From Brevundimonas sp. Root608 (lineage in GTDB: Bacteria > Pseudomonadota > Alphaproteobacteria > Caulobacterales > Caulobacteraceae), in the NCBI RefSeq assembly GCF_001427825.1, contig NZ_LMGT01000001.1:310001-374000 (forward strand): a stretch of 64,000 nucleotides of DNA, given 5' to 3'. The position numbers and the translations under genes were made by a program. The notes below the pieces were generated by a model, which was given only the letters and a program-made list of their open reading frames with translations, searched no databases and was not told where the DNA came from. This document shows positions 63,015-64,000 of this stretch, in pieces. Numbering within the stretch: position 1 is the stretch's first letter; the number at the start of each line of letters is the position of its first letter.

Positions 63015-64000
63015 TCAGAAGACCCCGAGCAACCCGATCAGGCCGAGGGCCAGGCCGATCAGCGACAGCAGCGACAGGGTGACGACGGCGGCGATGCGGA
63101 CGCCCGAGCGGGCGACGGCGCGGGCGTCGGTGCTCAGCCCCAGGCCGGCCATCGAGATCAGTGTCAGGGCGGTGGCGACCTCGGCCATCACCGGCAGGGC
63201 AGGGGCGGGGATCAGGTCGAGCGACCGCGCCGCCATCATCAGCAGGAAGCCGACGATGAACCACGGAACCAGCTGGCCGACCGAGATCCGGCGCGGCCGG
63301 GCCGCTCCCATATCGCCCTGGACGGGAACGTCGCGGTCGGACCTGCGGCCGAGGGCGGTGGCGACGGCCAGGAACAGGCAGACCGGACCCAGCATCAGCA
63401 CGCGGACCAGCTTGATCAGCGTCCCGGCCTGGGTCGCCACCGCGCCCGTGGGCATGGTGGCGGCCAGCACCTGGGGCACGGCATAGACGGTCAGGCCGGC
63501 GAGGACGCCGTAGTTCAGGTCCGTCATCCCCAACGCCACGCCGAGCAGCGGGAGGACGAGCACCACGCCGACTCCGAGGACGGCGGTGAAGGCGATGGCG
63601 GCGGATACGTCCTCGGCGTCGGCGTCGATCACCGGGGCCACCGCGGCTATGGCCGAGTTGCCGCAGATGGCGTTGCCGCACGCGATCAGCACCGCCATCC
63701 GGTGCGGCAGATGCAACAACCGCCCGAGCCCATAGCTGACGGCGAGGGCGAGCACGACGATCAGGACGGTCCCCGCCAGCAGTCCGGGACCGATGGCCAT
63801 GACCGTGGCGGCGCTGATCGAGGCGCCCAGCAGCACCACCGCGATCTCCAGCAGGGTTCGGGCGCTGAACTCGATCCCGGGCCGCAGGCCGGCGGGCGGA
63901 GTCCACACGGATCGCACGGCGGCCCCGATCAGAATGGCCAGCACAATGGCCTCGATCCATCCCCGGCCGAGGAGCCGCAGCTCAAGCGCCTGGGCGCCAA
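63015..64000 (-). CDS. YeiH-family putative sulfate exporter, 5' end cut by window
   Basis: Integral-membrane transporter of the YeiH/PSE family. The signature GNAICGNSAIAAVAPVI lies in the middle of the visible part, and a related C-terminal half follows after a loop rich in Arg and Asp. The frame is open to the right edge of the window (upstream residues include ELRLLGRGWIEAIV), so the start is outside. About ten helices are visible. Substrate is inferred from family; YeiH proteins have been linked to sulfate or sulfonate, without strong proof. Confidence 0.85.
   Translation of the reverse strand, partial: GAQALELRLLGRGWIEAIVLAILIGAAVRSVWTPPAGLRPGIEFSARTLLEIAVVLLGASISAATVMAIGPGLLAGTVLIVVLALAVSYGLGRLLHLPHRMAVLIACGNAICGNSAIAAVAPVIDADAEDVSAAIAFTAVLGVGVVLVLPLLGVALGMTDLNYGVLAGLTVYAVPQVLAATMPTGAVATQAGTLIKLVRVLMLGPVCLFLAVATALGRRSDRDVPVQGDMGAARPRRISVGQLVPWFIVGFLLMMAARSLDLIPAPALPVMAEVATALTLISMAGLGLSTDARAVARSGVRIAAVVTLSLLSLIGLALGLIGLLGVF

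Overview
The window is high-GC chromosomal DNA of an alphaproteobacterium, most likely of the order Caulobacterales (Brevundimonas/Caulobacter-like). That placement is an inference from the base composition, the rpmH-rnpA-yidC-engB gene order, a PhaR-type polyhydroxyalkanoate regulator and the general gene content. No rRNA or other strong taxonomic marker is present.

Positions 1-15,932 form a defence/mobile island ending at the 3' end of a tRNA-Arg(ACG) gene on the minus strand (15,933-16,009). From left to right it carries: an McrBC modification-dependent restriction pair (mcrB is cut by the window edge); a small unrecognised protein and a 570-residue protein with a possible PD-(D/E)xK-like core; a complete type I restriction-modification operon in hsdR-hsdM-hsdS order; a TIGR04141/DUF6119-like protein, a family found near restriction systems; an unrecognised 306-residue protein on the opposite strand; and a tyrosine recombinase next to the tRNA. 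The island looks less GC-rich and more mixed in codon use than the rest. Its far attachment site lies outside the window.

Positions 16,100-33,400 are core chromosome. They hold a gamma-glutamyltransferase, an LpxR-like outer-membrane protein, ribonucleotide reductase alpha (nrdA) and beta (nrdB) subunits about 7 kb apart, a PAP2 phosphatase, a GDT1/UPF0016 metal exporter behind a yybP-ykoY manganese riboswitch, a VanZ-like protein, a nucleotidyltransferase-metallophosphoesterase pair, two histidine kinases, a GST, a molybdopterin oxidoreductase with its cytochrome b partner, and a TVP38-like membrane protein. Both nrd genes have two NrdR-box-like sites spaced exactly 31 bp centre to centre.

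Positions 33,371-36,464 are the rpmH-rnpA-yidC-engB translation/membrane-insertion cluster, with a near-consensus promoter. Then come hydrolases, a luciferase-like monooxygenase and pirin. At 41,065-47,114 lies a complete branched-chain 2-oxoacid dehydrogenase operon (E1 alpha, E1 beta, E2 with two lipoyl domains, E3) with a divergent Lrp/AsnC regulator. It is followed by a PstS-like binding protein, a GT4 glycosyltransferase and bifunctional PutA.

Positions 53,287-64,000 contain HMG-CoA lyase overlapping an ArnT-like glycosyltransferase, a GT2 glycosyltransferase, an 855-bp region without a convincing gene, phaR, a hemolysin-III protein, an acetyl-CoA acetyltransferase (phaA type), an FAD/NAD(P)-binding protein, and a YeiH-family transporter cut by the right edge. 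Branched-chain oxoacid oxidation, HMG-CoA lyase, proline oxidation and thiolase/PhaR fit a cell that feeds amino-acid carbon into acetyl-CoA and stores it as polyester.
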